Source of the DNA: CAVPMW01 sp963706515
GTDB taxonomy: Bacteria > Chloroflexota > Anaerolineae > Anaerolineales > UBA4823
Direction of reading: 5' to 3'
Assembly: GCA_963706515.1 (NCBI GenBank)
Contig: CAVPMW010000006.1
Location: forward strand, 1-64,000
Length of the DNA stretch: 64,000 bases
Position 1 is the stretch's first letter; every line of letters begins with the position of its first letter. The notes under the pieces are model-generated. The model was not told the DNA's origin. It made no database searches and was given only the letters and a program-made list of their open reading frames with translations. Positions 8,901 through 19,863 of this stretch are shown one piece after another. The translations under genes and the position numbers were made by a program.

Positions 8901-8992
8901 AGATCAATTTAACGAACAGGCACTAAATTGCCAGCTCGAGATCAGGTTCGAAGCATTCAAGCCTGATCGCCAGCTAACAACGCCGATTCTGG

Positions 8993-9065
8993 AGCCGACG
9001 ACGGGAATCGAACCCGTAACCTACCACTTACAAGGCGGTTGCTCTGCCGATTGAGCTACGTCGGC
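8993..9065 (-). tRNA. trnT: tRNA-Thr (TGT)
   Basis: Minus-strand cloverleaf: acceptor GCCGACG/CGTCGGC, D-arm AGCTCAATCGGCAGAGC, anticodon loop CTTGTAA (TGT), T-arm ACGGGTTCGATTCCCGT. First of the three tRNAs preceding tuf. Confidence 0.94.
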
Positions 9066-9306
9066 ATTTTGTAAATGCACTCATCCAGATTTCCTGGATT
9101 AAAGCGTGAAGCATTATACCAGAGGCACTTCAGTGGGACAAGACCTTTGGCTGCTCATCAGCAGGTGCGCCTGACTAACCGCACACCTGTCCAACCGCGG
9201 CGCGGGAGTTTATCAGGATTCAGGGGAATCGTCAATAGCCAGGGGCTTTTGACGGTTGGCAGGCCAGGAACACCATTAATCGAGGTCGTCTGCCAGGAAA
9301 CGCATG

Positions 9307-10044
9307 TTAGAGAAAGGCTCGCTTCTGCCAGATCATATACAGGGCAATCGATCCGGCGACCGCCGCATTTAGTGAGGCGACCTGACCGCGCATTGGCAAA
9401 CGCAAGAGGACGTCGCATGATTCTTTCACCAAATGGCGCATGCCCTCACCTTCACTGCCCACCACCAGGGCAAGCGGCCCATCCAGGCGGACCTGGTCAG
9501 GGAGCATAGCTTCGGGTGAAGCTTCCATACCGACCACCCAAATATCCCTCACCTTCAGAGTTTGTATCGCCTGGGCGAGGTTGGCTTGCGCCACGTGCAG
9601 ATGCTCGCTGGCCCCGGATGAAGCGTTGACCACAGCCGGCGTCACCATGGCTGTATGGCGCAAAGGCAGCAGCACCCCGTGGACTCCTACCGCCTCGGCG
9701 CTGCGCAGCAGGGTTCCCAGGTTTTGCGGATCCTGGAGAGCATCCAGGATCAAGATAAACGCCGGTTCCTGGCGCTCTTCAGCAACTTCGAGTATGTCTG
9801 CCAGGTCTGCGTAGGGGTAGCCATCGGTTTCCAGGGCTACTCCCTGATTTCCGTCCCCATAGGATTGCAACCGCCCACGCGGCACGCGCTCGACGGGCAG
9901 CTTCTCTGCAGAAGCAAGCTGGAGGATTTCCGCCAGCCGGCCTCTCTCCTGGGCGTTATCCGCCAGCTGCAGGCTAAAACACCTGCGACGCCGGGCGCGC
10001 AGGACCTCGTACACTGGATTCCGCCCACTGATCCATTCACGCAT
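9307..10044 (-). CDS. rlmB: 23S rRNA (guanosine-2'-O-)-methyltransferase RlmB (TrmH/SpoU family)
   Basis: SPOUT methyltransferase expected to 2'-O-methylate G2251 in the 23S P-loop. 245 residues. The N-terminal substrate-binding domain (REWISGRNPVYEVLRA) is followed by the SpoU motifs: motif 1 DALQDPQNLGTLLRSAEA, motif 2 LALVVGSEGEGM and motif 3 LPMRGQVASLNAAVAGSIAL, forming the trefoil-knot SAM site. It ends upstream of the tRNA-tuf cluster and follows the PIN-TRAM gene with an 18-bp gap. Confidence 0.9.
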   Translation of the reverse strand: MREWISGRNPVYEVLRARRRRCFSLQLADNAQERGRLAEILQLASAEKLPVERVPRGRLQSYGDGNQGVALETDGYPYADLADILEVAEERQEPAFILILDALQDPQNLGTLLRSAEAVGVHGVLLPLRHTAMVTPAVVNASSGASEHLHVAQANLAQAIQTLKVRDIWVVGMEASPEAMLPDQVRLDGPLALVVGSEGEGMRHLVKESCDVLLRLPMRGQVASLNAAVAGSIALYMIWQKRAFL

Positions 10045-10062
10045 TTACGAGCAAGCCCAGGC

Positions 10063-11145
10063 TCAGGTTTTTTCTCCCCCATCCAGGCGAGCGAAGATCA
10101 TTCTCCCGGCAGCGGTCTGCAGAACTTTGGTGACCACTACCGTCGCCTGTGTATTCAAGTGATGGCGCCCATCTTCCACCACAACCATAGTCCCGTCGTC
10201 CAGGTAGCCCACCCCTTGCCCAACCTCGCGGCCTTCCTGGATGATATTCACGCTCAAAGTTTCACCGGGGAGCATCACCGATTTGACCGAGTTGGCCAGC
10301 TCGTTCACGTTGAGCACAGCCACTCCCTGCAGCTCAGCCACCCGGTTAAGGTTGTAATCGTTGGTAAGGATCGGGCAGCGCAGCTGGCGGGCCAGGATCA
10401 CCAGCTTGTCATCCACCTCACGCACACCCTCAACATCGATGTCGCTGATGCGCACGGGGACCGCTGTATCTTTTTGCAGCTGTGAGATCACCTCCATGCC
10501 CCGCCTGCCGCGCTGCCGGCGCAGGCTATCGGAGGAATCAGCGATATACTGCAGCTCGTTCAGCACGAAGCGCGGGATCAACAGGGTCCCCACCAGGAAA
10601 CCTGTGCGGGCGATATCTGCAATGCGCCCATCGATGATCACGCTGGTATCGAGCAAGACCGTCCGCACCGGTGTGACCCCAGCCTCCGGGTTCATACCTT
10701 CCTCATAACCATCACCGGCCATGCCTGGCAGGTGGGTGCGCAGCATGGAAAAGATGTCATGCTGGCGAGAGGCAAACAGCATCACCCCAAAATAGCCGAA
10801 TAACAGCACGCCGACGAACGGCAGGACATCACCGAACGGCGAGGGCAATAAGGACAGTGGAAAAGCCAGCAGCGCGGCAATGATCAAGCCAGCCATCAAT
10901 CCCATCAACCCGGCAACCAGGGTAGGCGTGGAGATTTTGCTCAACGCGTTCCCTAAAGCGCGCACCGGACGGATCGTCAGGAAGGGGGTTAGCACCAACC
11001 CGATCAATGCGCCGACTAAGCCCAATATCAGGGCATACATATCTTTCGGTGCGCCCGTCGCTGAAGCCAGATAGACCCCCCAATAGGCTCCCAATATTCC
11101 CAGGACGATCATGCCAATCAGGCGAAAAATGAATTCAACGCTCAT
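10063..11145 (-). CDS. Membrane PIN-TRAM domain protein (YacL-like)
   Basis: 360 residues. About four TM segments in the first 125 residues (for example LIGMIVLGILGAYWGVYLA and GLMGLMAGLIIAALLAFPL). A PIN nuclease-type domain follows, starting VLLDTSVIIDGRIADIA with further acidic residues in NELQYIADS, DDKLVILA and LTNDYNLNRVAE, and then a C-terminal TRAM RNA-binding domain (GETLSVNIIQEG, GVGYLDDGTMVVVEDG). The architecture matches the YacL family, whose role is poorly defined; an RNase acting on or near RNA at the membrane is a family-based guess. A terminator-like hairpin sits in its leader. Confidence 0.88.
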   Translation of the reverse strand: MSVEFIFRLIGMIVLGILGAYWGVYLASATGAPKDMYALILGLVGALIGLVLTPFLTIRPVRALGNALSKISTPTLVAGLMGLMAGLIIAALLAFPLSLLPSPFGDVLPFVGVLLFGYFGVMLFASRQHDIFSMLRTHLPGMAGDGYEEGMNPEAGVTPVRTVLLDTSVIIDGRIADIARTGFLVGTLLIPRFVLNELQYIADSSDSLRRQRGRRGMEVISQLQKDTAVPVRISDIDVEGVREVDDKLVILARQLRCPILTNDYNLNRVAELQGVAVLNVNELANSVKSVMLPGETLSVNIIQEGREVGQGVGYLDDGTMVVVEDGRHHLNTQATVVVTKVLQTAAGRMIFARLDGGEKT

Positions 11146-11172
11146 GAGAAAATAGCTCCATCCTGATTAACG

Positions 11173-11198
11173 AAAAAAAGCGCAAGGATCGTTGCGCT
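11173..11198 (-). terminator. Intrinsic terminator in the leader of the PIN-TRAM gene
   Basis: On the minus strand, AGCGCAA-CGATCC-TTGCGCT is followed by a run of seven Us (complement of 11173-11179). No minus-strand gene lies upstream of it, and it ends 28 bp before the PIN-TRAM start codon. It is either an attenuator or the end of an unseen short transcript. Confidence 0.6.
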
Positions 11199-11318
11199 CG
11201 CATTAAACCCAACCGGTACACAAATTATGCTTTACTCGCCGCAGCCGCTACCCAAACCGGGCTCCAGAATGAATCAAAAACTGAGGTTTGCGGGATGCGT
11301 CAATGAGGAGAGGAATAA

Positions 11319-11369
11319 ATGCGAGCATGTTTGTTGCTGCGAGCATGGTTGTTGCAAATAATTCTATAA
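11319..11369 (+). CDS. Possible 16-codon leader peptide
   Basis: ATG preceded by AGGAGAGG at good spacing opens a 16-codon ORF, MRACLLLRAWLLQIIL, with six leucine codons. The first half comes from a tandem 18-bp repeat (11320-11337 and 11338-11355). It lies 200 bp upstream of the methyltransferase at 11582. It may be coincidence; there is no conservation evidence. Confidence 0.22.
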   Translation: MRACLLLRAWLLQIIL

Positions 11370-11505
11370 ACAACGATCGAGCAAGAAATTCGGATAAGAA
11401 ATTATTAATTCTATTATAAAGCATAATCGTTCCTGTGGAGGATTTGTCGCAAGTGGAACTGAACTATAATAAGCCGCGTGATTGCGCTGTGTGCCGGTCT
11501 TAATC

Positions 11506-11565
11506 TTGCCAAGTGCATTCTTACTAAGTGCATACCTGCCAGGTGCATACCTGCCAGATGGCTAA
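11506..11565. repeat. 15-bp tandem repeat before ubiE
   Basis: Three full copies and a decayed fourth copy of a 15-bp unit (TTGCCAAGTGCATTC, TTACTAAGTGCATAC, CTGCCAGGTGCATAC, CTGCCAGATGGCTAA) end 17 bp before the ubiE start. The rest of 11199-11581 is AT-rich, with a TATAAT box at 11464-11469 and no convincing gene. Confidence 0.7.
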
Positions 11566-11581
11566 TTTCGCCGGGGGGCAA

Positions 11582-12325
11582 ATGACCGGTCTTCAAGGAG
11601 AAGAGCGCAGCGCCTATGTGCAAGGGATGTTCGCGCGCATTGCTCGCCGCTACGACCTGATGAACCGGCTGATGACGGCTGGACAGGATGTGCGCTGGCG
11701 CCGCCAGGTCATCCACCTGGCAAACCTCCGGCCCGGCGGGCGGCTGCTCGACCTGGGGGCTGGCACCGGGGATTTGGGAAGGGAAGCATTGCGCCAGAAT
11801 CCAGCCAGCAGGGTGGTAGCCGCCGACTTTACGCTAGAGATGATGCAGACCGGGCGCCAACGCAGTCAACAGGATCTCAGCCAGGAGGCAGATTTACATT
11901 GGATCGCGGCGGATGCCTTATACCTGCCCTTCCCCAGCGGATATTTCGACGCGATCGTCTCCGGGTTCCTGCTGCGCAACGTTGCCAGCCTGCAGCGCTG
12001 CCTGGAAGAACAGTTCCGGGTGCTCAAGCCCGGCGGCTGCCTGGTAGCCCTGGATACGACCCGGCCCCGCCAGAACTTGCTTACCCCACTGGTCAGATTT
12101 CACCTTGGGGTGGTCATACCCGCCCTGGGCGGTTGGATCACTGGAGAGGGCGAAGCTTATCGTTATCTTCCAGAAAGCACCAGGCAGTTCCTGTGGGCCG
12201 AGCAGCTCGCGTCGCGCTTGATCCAGGCTGGATTTCAATCTGTGCGCTTCCACCGGAAGATGGCGGGGACCATCGCTATTCATTGGGGAGAGAAGCCAAC
12301 CCTGCGACCCGGGAGTGCGGTCTGA
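11582..12325 (+). CDS. ubiE: Demethylmenaquinone/ubiquinone methyltransferase
   Basis: Class I SAM methyltransferase catalysing the last C-methylation of menaquinone. The ATG at 11582 has a G-rich site (GGGGGG) just upstream; earlier in-frame starts fall in the tandem repeat. Signature motifs: YVQGMFARIARRYDLMNRLM (family N-terminus), SAM motif LLDLGAGTGDLG, and DTTRPRQNLLTPLVRF. 247 residues. The stop is directly followed by the ATG of the next methyltransferase, so the pair is probably co-translated. Confidence 0.88.
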   Translation: MTGLQGEERSAYVQGMFARIARRYDLMNRLMTAGQDVRWRRQVIHLANLRPGGRLLDLGAGTGDLGREALRQNPASRVVAADFTLEMMQTGRQRSQQDLSQEADLHWIAADALYLPFPSGYFDAIVSGFLLRNVASLQRCLEEQFRVLKPGGCLVALDTTRPRQNLLTPLVRFHLGVVIPALGGWITGEGEAYRYLPESTRQFLWAEQLASRLIQAGFQSVRFHRKMAGTIAIHWGEKPTLRPGSAV

Positions 12326-13063
12326 ATGGTTAGCTATGACCCGAAAAAAGCTGCATCGCTCGGTGAACCTTCCTATGTATGGCGAGCTGGTCAGGAGCGC
12401 CGGTTGCAGATGATTCTGGGACATGCTGGCAAAACTCTGCAGGGTCGTGTGCTGGAAAATGGCTGCGGAGTAGGCATGTACCTCGAGCACCTGCGCCCGC
12501 ACGTGGGTTCAATCATCGGCCTGGAATACGATTTTGAACGAGCTCAGGTAGCGCGGAGCCGGAGTGCAGAATCCATAGTGTCAGCGGCGGGCGAGCAGCT
12601 GCCCTTCCCAGGTGCTTCCTTTGATGCAATTTTGAGCCACGAAGTCCTCGAGCACGTCCAAAACGACCGCATGGCTGCTCAAGAAATGCTTCGTGTCCTG
12701 CGCCCCGGGGGGCGCATCTTCCTTTTCACCCCGAACCGCGGCTATCCTTTCGAAACCCATGGGGTTTACTGGCGGGGCGACTATCATTTCGGCAACATAC
12801 CCCTGGTAAATTACTTACCGAGGCGCTGGCGCGACCGCCTGGCTCCCCACGTGCGCGCCTATTCAGCTGCCGACCTGCAAGCGCTTTTCGCCGGATTGCC
12901 CGGCTGCTTCATCTACCGGACGGTGATCTTTGGGGCATATGACAATATCATCTGGCGCTACCCCCGCCTGGGCAAGGGTTTACGCCTCGTTCTGCAGGGC
13001 ATGGAGAAATCCCCCTTGAAAGTCTTCGGGCTCTCTCACTTCTGGGTGATTGAGAAAACCTGA
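12326..13063 (+). CDS. Class I SAM-dependent methyltransferase
   Basis: 245 residues, starting immediately after the ubiE stop. SAM-binding motif GRVLENGCGVGMYLEHL, acidic residue in GLEYDFERAQVA, motif IV FDAILSHEVLEHV and motif RPGGRIFLFTPNRGYPF. The fold (Methyltransf_11/25) is clear; the substrate is not. Neighbouring UDP-glucose dehydrogenase and another methyltransferase suggest quinone, lipid or glycan modification. Confidence 0.78.
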   Translation: MVSYDPKKAASLGEPSYVWRAGQERRLQMILGHAGKTLQGRVLENGCGVGMYLEHLRPHVGSIIGLEYDFERAQVARSRSAESIVSAAGEQLPFPGASFDAILSHEVLEHVQNDRMAAQEMLRVLRPGGRIFLFTPNRGYPFETHGVYWRGDYHFGNIPLVNYLPRRWRDRLAPHVRAYSAADLQALFAGLPGCFIYRTVIFGAYDNIIWRYPRLGKGLRLVLQGMEKSPLKVFGLSHFWVIEKT

Positions 13064-13151
13064 GTACAGTCACAAAACTTCTGAACGATTGCGCTTCGAT
13101 AATCAGTCCTGGAAAATACCTGAACATCCAACAGATTTTCTGTGGCTGCAC

Positions 13152-14082
13152 TTAAGTGACCGGCTTCCCCTGCATCTGACGGAAGTCATAAATCCCATCG
13201 CTGAAGGTGTATTGAGCAGAGCAGCCTGGGCAGAAGATCCGGCTGAACCGGCTATCGAGAGGGGAATGCCCGCAGTTAGGGCAGCAGAAAAATGCATCCG
13301 GATCGCCAGCGAAAGAGGTTCCTTCGGCGCGTGCTTTCACGAAGACGCTGGGGACTCAGCTGCCACCAGTCCCCGGTTAGCTGCGCCCAGGAATCCACAC
13401 TGACCAGCAGCTTCAGAGGCAGCACTCGCTTGAGCAGGTCTGCGCGGAAGTGCGATACGGTCAGCTGGCGCTCCACCTGAAAGCCTTGCTCTCTCAGCCA
13501 GGTGCGGATCGTCTCCGGGTGGAAATCGAAGTTCAGCTCGGCAAACTCAACGGGCTCCGGGCTGAACGGATTCCACTCCTGGCGGCGCAGCGCATAGCGG
13601 AGGATGGCTTTAAGGTTCTGCTTGTTGGCAAACTCCAGAATGAACGTGGCACGCGGGGCCAGCACCCGCTGTATCTGGCGCAGTGCCAGGGGCACATCCG
13701 CGATATGGTGGATCGTGCGAATCATGGTAGCCACGTCGAACAAACCGGAGACGAATGGCAGACGGTAAATATCCGCTGCCACGAAAATATATCTGGGTTG
13801 AGTCCCCAGACGCTGTTGAGCCTGAACGAGCTGGCTGCGCGAATAGTCCAGCAGGACGATCCGTTCGAACCCCGCATAACGGGAAGTATTGCGCCCAGCG
13901 CCTGCGCCCAGCTCGAGCAGTAAACGCCCGTCAGGTGGCAGCAGGCGCTGCAAGGCTATTGCTTCAACCTGGTCTTCGTACTCACGCCCTCCCTGCTCCC
14001 AAAAGGATTGCTGGTAATCGGACCCTTCGTAGTCGATGACCGGAGGGCGGTCAGTATTCAAAGTAGACCCGTCCTTATTCAC
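13152..14082 (-). CDS. SAM methyltransferase with C-terminal Trm112-like zinc finger, frameshifted
   Basis: The N-terminal ~240 residues are a class I methyltransferase: GRLLLELGAGAGRNTSRYAG (SAM loop), LLDYSRSQL, FDVATMIRTIHHI. A frame change near 13355 joins this to SVFVKARAEGTSFAGDPDAF and a Trm112-like ribbon with two CxxC pairs, CCPNC and FCPGC, ending at 13152. The GTG start at 14082 overlaps the UDP-glucose dehydrogenase stop by 8 bp, so translation is coupled. Substrate unknown. Confidence 0.75.
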
Positions 14083-15427
14083 CTTCAGCGGCAGGCACCT
14101 TGGCCGGATTCTCCTGCACCAGCCGCCCTTCGTAACCGCGACCCAGCCCGCGGTAATTGAAGCCGTACTTATTCATCTGGGCTACATCGTAAATGTTGCG
14201 GCAATCCAATATGTGCGGCTGGCGCATCAGGCTGCGCACTCTTTCCAGGTCCAGCTGCTTGAACTCGTTCCATTCCGTGATCAGTATCAGGGCATCGCGT
14301 CCTCCGCCAGGGAGTACGGGTCGGCTTGCATGACGACATCAGGCATCAATGGGGCGGCAATCGGCATGGCTACCGGGTCGTAGGCGCGCACCTGTGCGCC
14401 TGCGTTCAACAGCATCCGGGCAATATCGACCGATGGAGCATCGCGCATATCGTCGGTGTTGGGTTTGAACGAAAGCCCCAGCAAACCGACAATCTTCCCC
14501 TCCAAATCGCCCAGCATTTCCTTCAAGCGATTGACTGCCATCGGGCGGCGATCGTCATTGATCTCCATCACCGCGGTGAGCAGCTGCGGGTGGCGGCCTT
14601 TTTCGGCTGCCATGTAAGCCAGCGCTTTGACATCCTTGGGGAAGCACGAGCCGCCATAGCCCAGACCGGCATCCAGGAAGAACGGCCCAATGCGCTTATC
14701 GTAGCCCATTCCTACTGCTACTTCCTTCACATCCGCCCCCAGCGCCTCGCAGATATTGGCGATTTCATTAATAAAGGAGATCTTGGTCGCCAGGAAGGCA
14801 TTCGAGGCATATTTGATCATCTCGGCTGTGCGCAGGTCAGTGATCACAATGGGGGCGCGCAGCGGCAGGTGGAGCTGAGCTACTTTTTCGGCAGCCTCGT
14901 GGTCCAGAGAGCCAAGCACCGTGCGGTGCGGCTGCATGAAATCGCTGATGGCTGAGCCTTCCCGCAGAAACTCCGGGCAGGAAACCACCCAAAACGGGAT
15001 CGGTCTCTTCTGGTGTTTGCGCACAATATCGGCCACCCAGTCGCCGGTGCCGACCGGAACGGTAGATTTATTCACGATGATGAGAGGCGCCTGCATGGTC
15101 TCTGGCGACGGTGCGCGCCGCCGACGCCACATAACGCAGATCGGCCTCACCGTCCACGCCGGAAGGAGTGCCAACCGCGATAAAGACAAATTCCGTGTTC
15201 TCCAGACCTTCCTCATAAGAAGTGGTAAAAGTCAGCCGTCCTGCCCGCACATTTCGCTCGACCAGCTCTTCCAGCCCGGGCTCGTAGATGGGCATCTCAC
15301 CCCGAACCAGACCTTCGATCCTTTGCTCATTTATATCCAGGGCAATTACCCGGTTCCCCAGGTCAGAAAAACAGGCTGCGGTTACCAGCCCGACATAGCC
15401 GACCCCAACTACACAGATTTGCTTCAT
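14075..15427 (-). CDS. ugd: UDP-glucose 6-dehydrogenase, two frameshifts
   Basis: Oxidises UDP-glucose to UDP-glucuronate for envelope polysaccharide. Rossmann start KQICVVGVGYVGLVTAACFS, then EMPIYEPGLEELVERN. A frame change near 15090 passes from VASAARTVARD into MQAPLIIVNKSTVPVGTGDW. The catalytic cysteine lies in GYGGSCFPKDVKAL. A second frame change near 14285 leads to ITEWNEFKQLDLERVRSLM and the C-terminal NKYGFNYRGLGRGYEG. Rejoined length of about 450 residues fits the family. Divergent from the Rrf2 gene. Confidence 0.92.
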
Positions 15428-15607
15428 AATATGCGCCTCCGTATGAGTTCTTCGATATCCAGGAGCTGAATTGGTCTACGACTGGCCCGGTGTGCGCCCA
15501 TTGTCAAACCAATCTTAATCCCCGTTGATGAATCTTACCATACCTGAAAAGACGGCTGGAGGATCGGCTGGGTCACTAAGTAAATATGACGAAAATCCTC
15601 CACAAAT

Positions 15608-15671
15608 GATGACCGTCATCCAGGAGCAATGACCTCTGTCACTTGTAAATATGCCTAAATCTGTCTAAAAT
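15608..15671 (+). promoter_or_regulatory. Promoter and operator-like palindromes before the Rrf2 gene
   Basis: -35 TTGTAA (15643-15648), a 17-bp spacer and -10 TAAAAT (15666-15671). Just upstream lie the palindrome GATGAC-C-GTCATC (15608-15620) and TGAC-CTCT-GTCA (15630-15641), candidate sites for autoregulation by the Rrf2 product. The rest of the 290-bp divergent spacer shows nothing else clear. Confidence 0.5.
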
Positions 15672-15717
15672 ATTCGATAATAAAGTTTATCCATAAGACC
15701 AAAAAGGGAGTATTACC

Positions 15718-16128
15718 ATGCAAATCACACGCCAAGCCGACTATGCAGTTCGAGCAGTATTGTACCTTTCTCGCCTGGGTCCTGACCAGCGCGCAGCTAC
15801 CAGCCAGATTGCTGAAGAGCAACAGATCCCGCCATCTTTCCTGGCTAAGATCGTTTCACAGCTTTCGGTAGCCGGCCTGCTGCAGACCTCACGCGGCGCC
15901 CGCGGTGGCGTCTCGCTGGCACGCACACCCGACCAGATCTCATTACTCGAAGTTGTTGAAGCGATCGATGGACCGATCCTGTTGAACGAATGCGTGGGCA
16001 ATGGCGCCTGCACCTTCGGCGATGACTGTGCGATGAAGCCAGTCTGGTGCGATGCCCAAGCTGAGCTGGTAAGCCGCCTGCGCCAGACCACCTTCATCGA
16101 CTTCGTCGCGGCTCCAGTCGCCGCGTAG
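15718..16128 (+). CDS. Rrf2-family transcriptional regulator with Fe-S-type cysteines
   Basis: 136 residues. The N-terminal winged helix has the Rrf2 signature QITRQADYAVRAVLYLSRLG, IPPSFLAKIVSQL and TSRGARGGVSLAR. C-terminal cysteines are spaced C-x5-C-x5-C-x6-C in NECVGNGACTFGDDC followed by AMKPVWC; three of them match the cluster ligands of IscR/NsrR-type members. A sensor of Fe-S state, NO or oxidants is inferred. GGGAG lies upstream of the ATG. Not obviously linked to downstream hutU; a strong hairpin terminator separates them. Confidence 0.9.
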   Translation: MQITRQADYAVRAVLYLSRLGPDQRAATSQIAEEQQIPPSFLAKIVSQLSVAGLLQTSRGARGGVSLARTPDQISLLEVVEAIDGPILLNECVGNGACTFGDDCAMKPVWCDAQAELVSRLRQTTFIDFVAAPVAA

Positions 16129-16192
16129 TCGGGTCTGCCCCTAATTTAACCCTGAGGCGCTTGCAGGGGATACTCGCCTTCATGGACTAATC

Positions 16193-16242
16193 AAAAAGAG
16201 GGGTAATCGGTGGGCGTATGCCCACCGATTACCCCTCTTTTT
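16193..16242 (+). terminator. Long palindromic terminator after the Rrf2 gene
   Basis: A perfect 23-bp stem (16193-16215 / 16220-16242) with loop GTAT, ending in seven Ts on the plus strand. It contains CGGTGGGC, shared with the palindrome at 24665. One member of the window-wide long-palindrome group. Confidence 0.85.
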
Positions 16243-16268
16243 TTGAATTCGCAATCATACCGGGCTAT

Positions 16269-16317
16269 CCGCGTATAATCGGCGCTGGGGCATTAATCCG
16301 GCGTATAATCGGACGCT
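16269..16317 (+). promoter_or_regulatory. Duplicated -10-like element upstream of hutU
   Basis: GCGTATAATCGG occurs twice, 30 bp apart (16271 and 16301), each copy followed by a GCGCT/ACGCT stretch. Each contains a consensus TATAAT, so it may be a duplicated promoter; no good -35 box is visible. Confidence 0.4.
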
Positions 16318-16354
16318 GCGAGGAACTCTATTCACAGTCATTGAGGAGGCTGAG

Positions 16355-18026
<1,672 letters not shown>

Positions 18027-18048
18027 CCCCGCGCGACAAGGGGCATTG

Positions 18049-18671
18049 ATGAATTCAAAGCAGGTGATTTCACCTCTCCTCTGGTTCGTGGTCCTCGTCT
18101 TTGCGATTGGGTTGGTCGCCAGCCTGGGTCCCGCAGAGCAATCCCTGGGGGTAAATATCCGCGTGGTCTACCTGCATGTAGCCTGGGTGTGGGCAGCCCT
18201 GACTGCTTACCTGGCTGCAGCGGTGGTCGGCGTGGTTGGATTGGTCTCCCGCCGGGAAGCTCTGAACCGCTGGTCGCGCGCCCTGGGTCGCACCGGCCTC
18301 TTCTTCTGGATCACCTACCTGCCGCTCTCATTATGGGCCATGCAGGCTAACTGGAACGGCCTGTTCCTGGCTGAGCCGCGCTGGCGTTTGGGGGTGATCT
18401 TCGCCATCGGCGGGCTAATTTTACAGGTGGGCCTGACCCTTGTTGGAAAACCCGGTCTGGGCCTCGCTGGGGAATACGCTCTACTTCCTGCTCCTGCTGC
18501 TGGCTTTGCGCACGACCCAGCAGGTCATGCACCCGCCATCTCCCATTTTGTCGTCCGAGTTCTGGGCGCATCCAGCTCTTCTTTGCCTTGCTTTTCGCCC
18601 TCACCGTGCTGGCAGCCTGGCAGGTAGCGCGCGTCTTTCACATCTTCGAAATTCGTTCCACTCGCGAGTAG
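18049..18671 (+). CDS. CcmC/CcsA-like multi-TM membrane protein, frameshifted
   Basis: About 207 residues with five to six TM segments. It begins MNSKQVISPLLWFVVLVFAI; RVVYLHVAWVWAALTAYLAA resembles the heme-handling helix of CcmC, and SLWAMQANWNGLFLAEPRW follows. Frame changes near 18440 and 18570 lead to LENPVWASLGNTLYFLLLLL and then FFALLFALTVLAAWQVARVF, stop at 18671. A role in cytochrome c biogenesis is only suggested by the resemblance; other ccm genes are absent. ATG at 18049 after AAGGGG. Confidence 0.5.
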
Positions 18672-18677
18672 CCAGGG

Positions 18678-19863
18678 TTGAAACGCCTGCCTGCGCAGAT
18701 CGGCGCGTTCGTTGCCATCCGGACGGTGCTCAATACCTCCATAAGGGTGGTGTACCCCTTCCTGACCGTCTTCGCCCGCGGTCTGGGAGTGGATTTGTCG
18801 GCGCTCTCGATTGCTGTCTCCTTGCGCGCTGCGGCGGGGGTCTTCGCGCCGTTCCTGGCGTCCGTTGCCGATAGCCGCGGCCGCAGGGCTGGCATGCTCC
18901 TCGGATTGCTGATTTATACGGTTGGCTGCTTGCTGGTAGTCATCTGGCCCGTTTACTGGGCGTTCCTGCTCGCCCTGGTGCTTACCCTGGTGGGCAACGA
19001 CGTGTTCATCCCCTCGATGCAGGCCTACCTGGGCGACCTCATTCCATACCAGCGGCGCGGCTTCGTCCTCGGGCTGACCGAGATCGGCTGGTCCCTGGCT
19101 TTCATCATCGGGGTGCCGCTGATGGGCTATCTGATTGCCCATTGGGGCTGGCAGGCTCCGTTCCCGGTCCTGGCTGCGCTGGGTGTGGTCAGCATCTTGC
19201 TCTTGCTTTATCTGCTGCCCAAGAATGTACCTGTGCAGGAAGGCCGCCCTTCCCTGTGGAGCAACCTGGGCCGTGTCTTCAGCTACGCTCCTGCCCTGGT
19301 TGGCTTGCTGCTTGGGGTTACGATGAGCATGTCGAATGAAACCATCAACCTGGTTTTCGGGGTATGGCTGGAAAGATTCCTTCGGCTTGAAGATCGCCGC
19401 ATTAGGACTGGTGGCTGCAGTCATTGGGATAGCAGAGCTGACCGCCGAGCTGCTGGTAACCGGTCTGGTGGACCGGCTGGGCAAATTTCGAGCGGTGACC
19501 CTGGGTCTGGTCGCGAACTGCCTGGCGGTAATGGGCATGTTCTGGCTCGGTGGCTCCCGCCTCGGGGCTACCCTGGCCTTATTTTTCTTCTACCTGACCT
19601 TTGAATGGAGTATTGTCAGCGTTATCCCGATCATGACCGAGGTCTTGCCAGGAGCGCGCGCCACCTTCATGGCGACGAATATTGCGGCATTTTCATTGGG
19701 TCGTGCGCTGGGTGCCACGATCGCTTTGCCGGTGTACAACCTGGGTTCGGCGCTGTCTCTGCCTTCACCTATCCTGGCCTCCGCAATGGCAGCTGTCGGG
19801 TTGAATGCGATTGCTCTGCTGGGGCTGCGCTACTTACGCCGCCGCATGGTTGGTCTGCGTTAG
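18678..19863 (+). CDS. MFS transporter, frameshifted
   Basis: Twelve-TM major facilitator of about 395 residues. A TTG start at 18678 lies 6 bp after the previous stop. The loop 2-3 motif reads ASVADSRGRRAGMLLGLLI. A frame change near 19365 joins the N-half (ending NETINLVFGVWLE) to DSFGLKIAALGLVAAVIGIA. The second half has DRLGKFRAVTLGLVAN and ALGATIALPVYNLGSALSLP. Substrate unknown. Its stop overlaps that of the convergent DHH gene. Confidence 0.85.
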
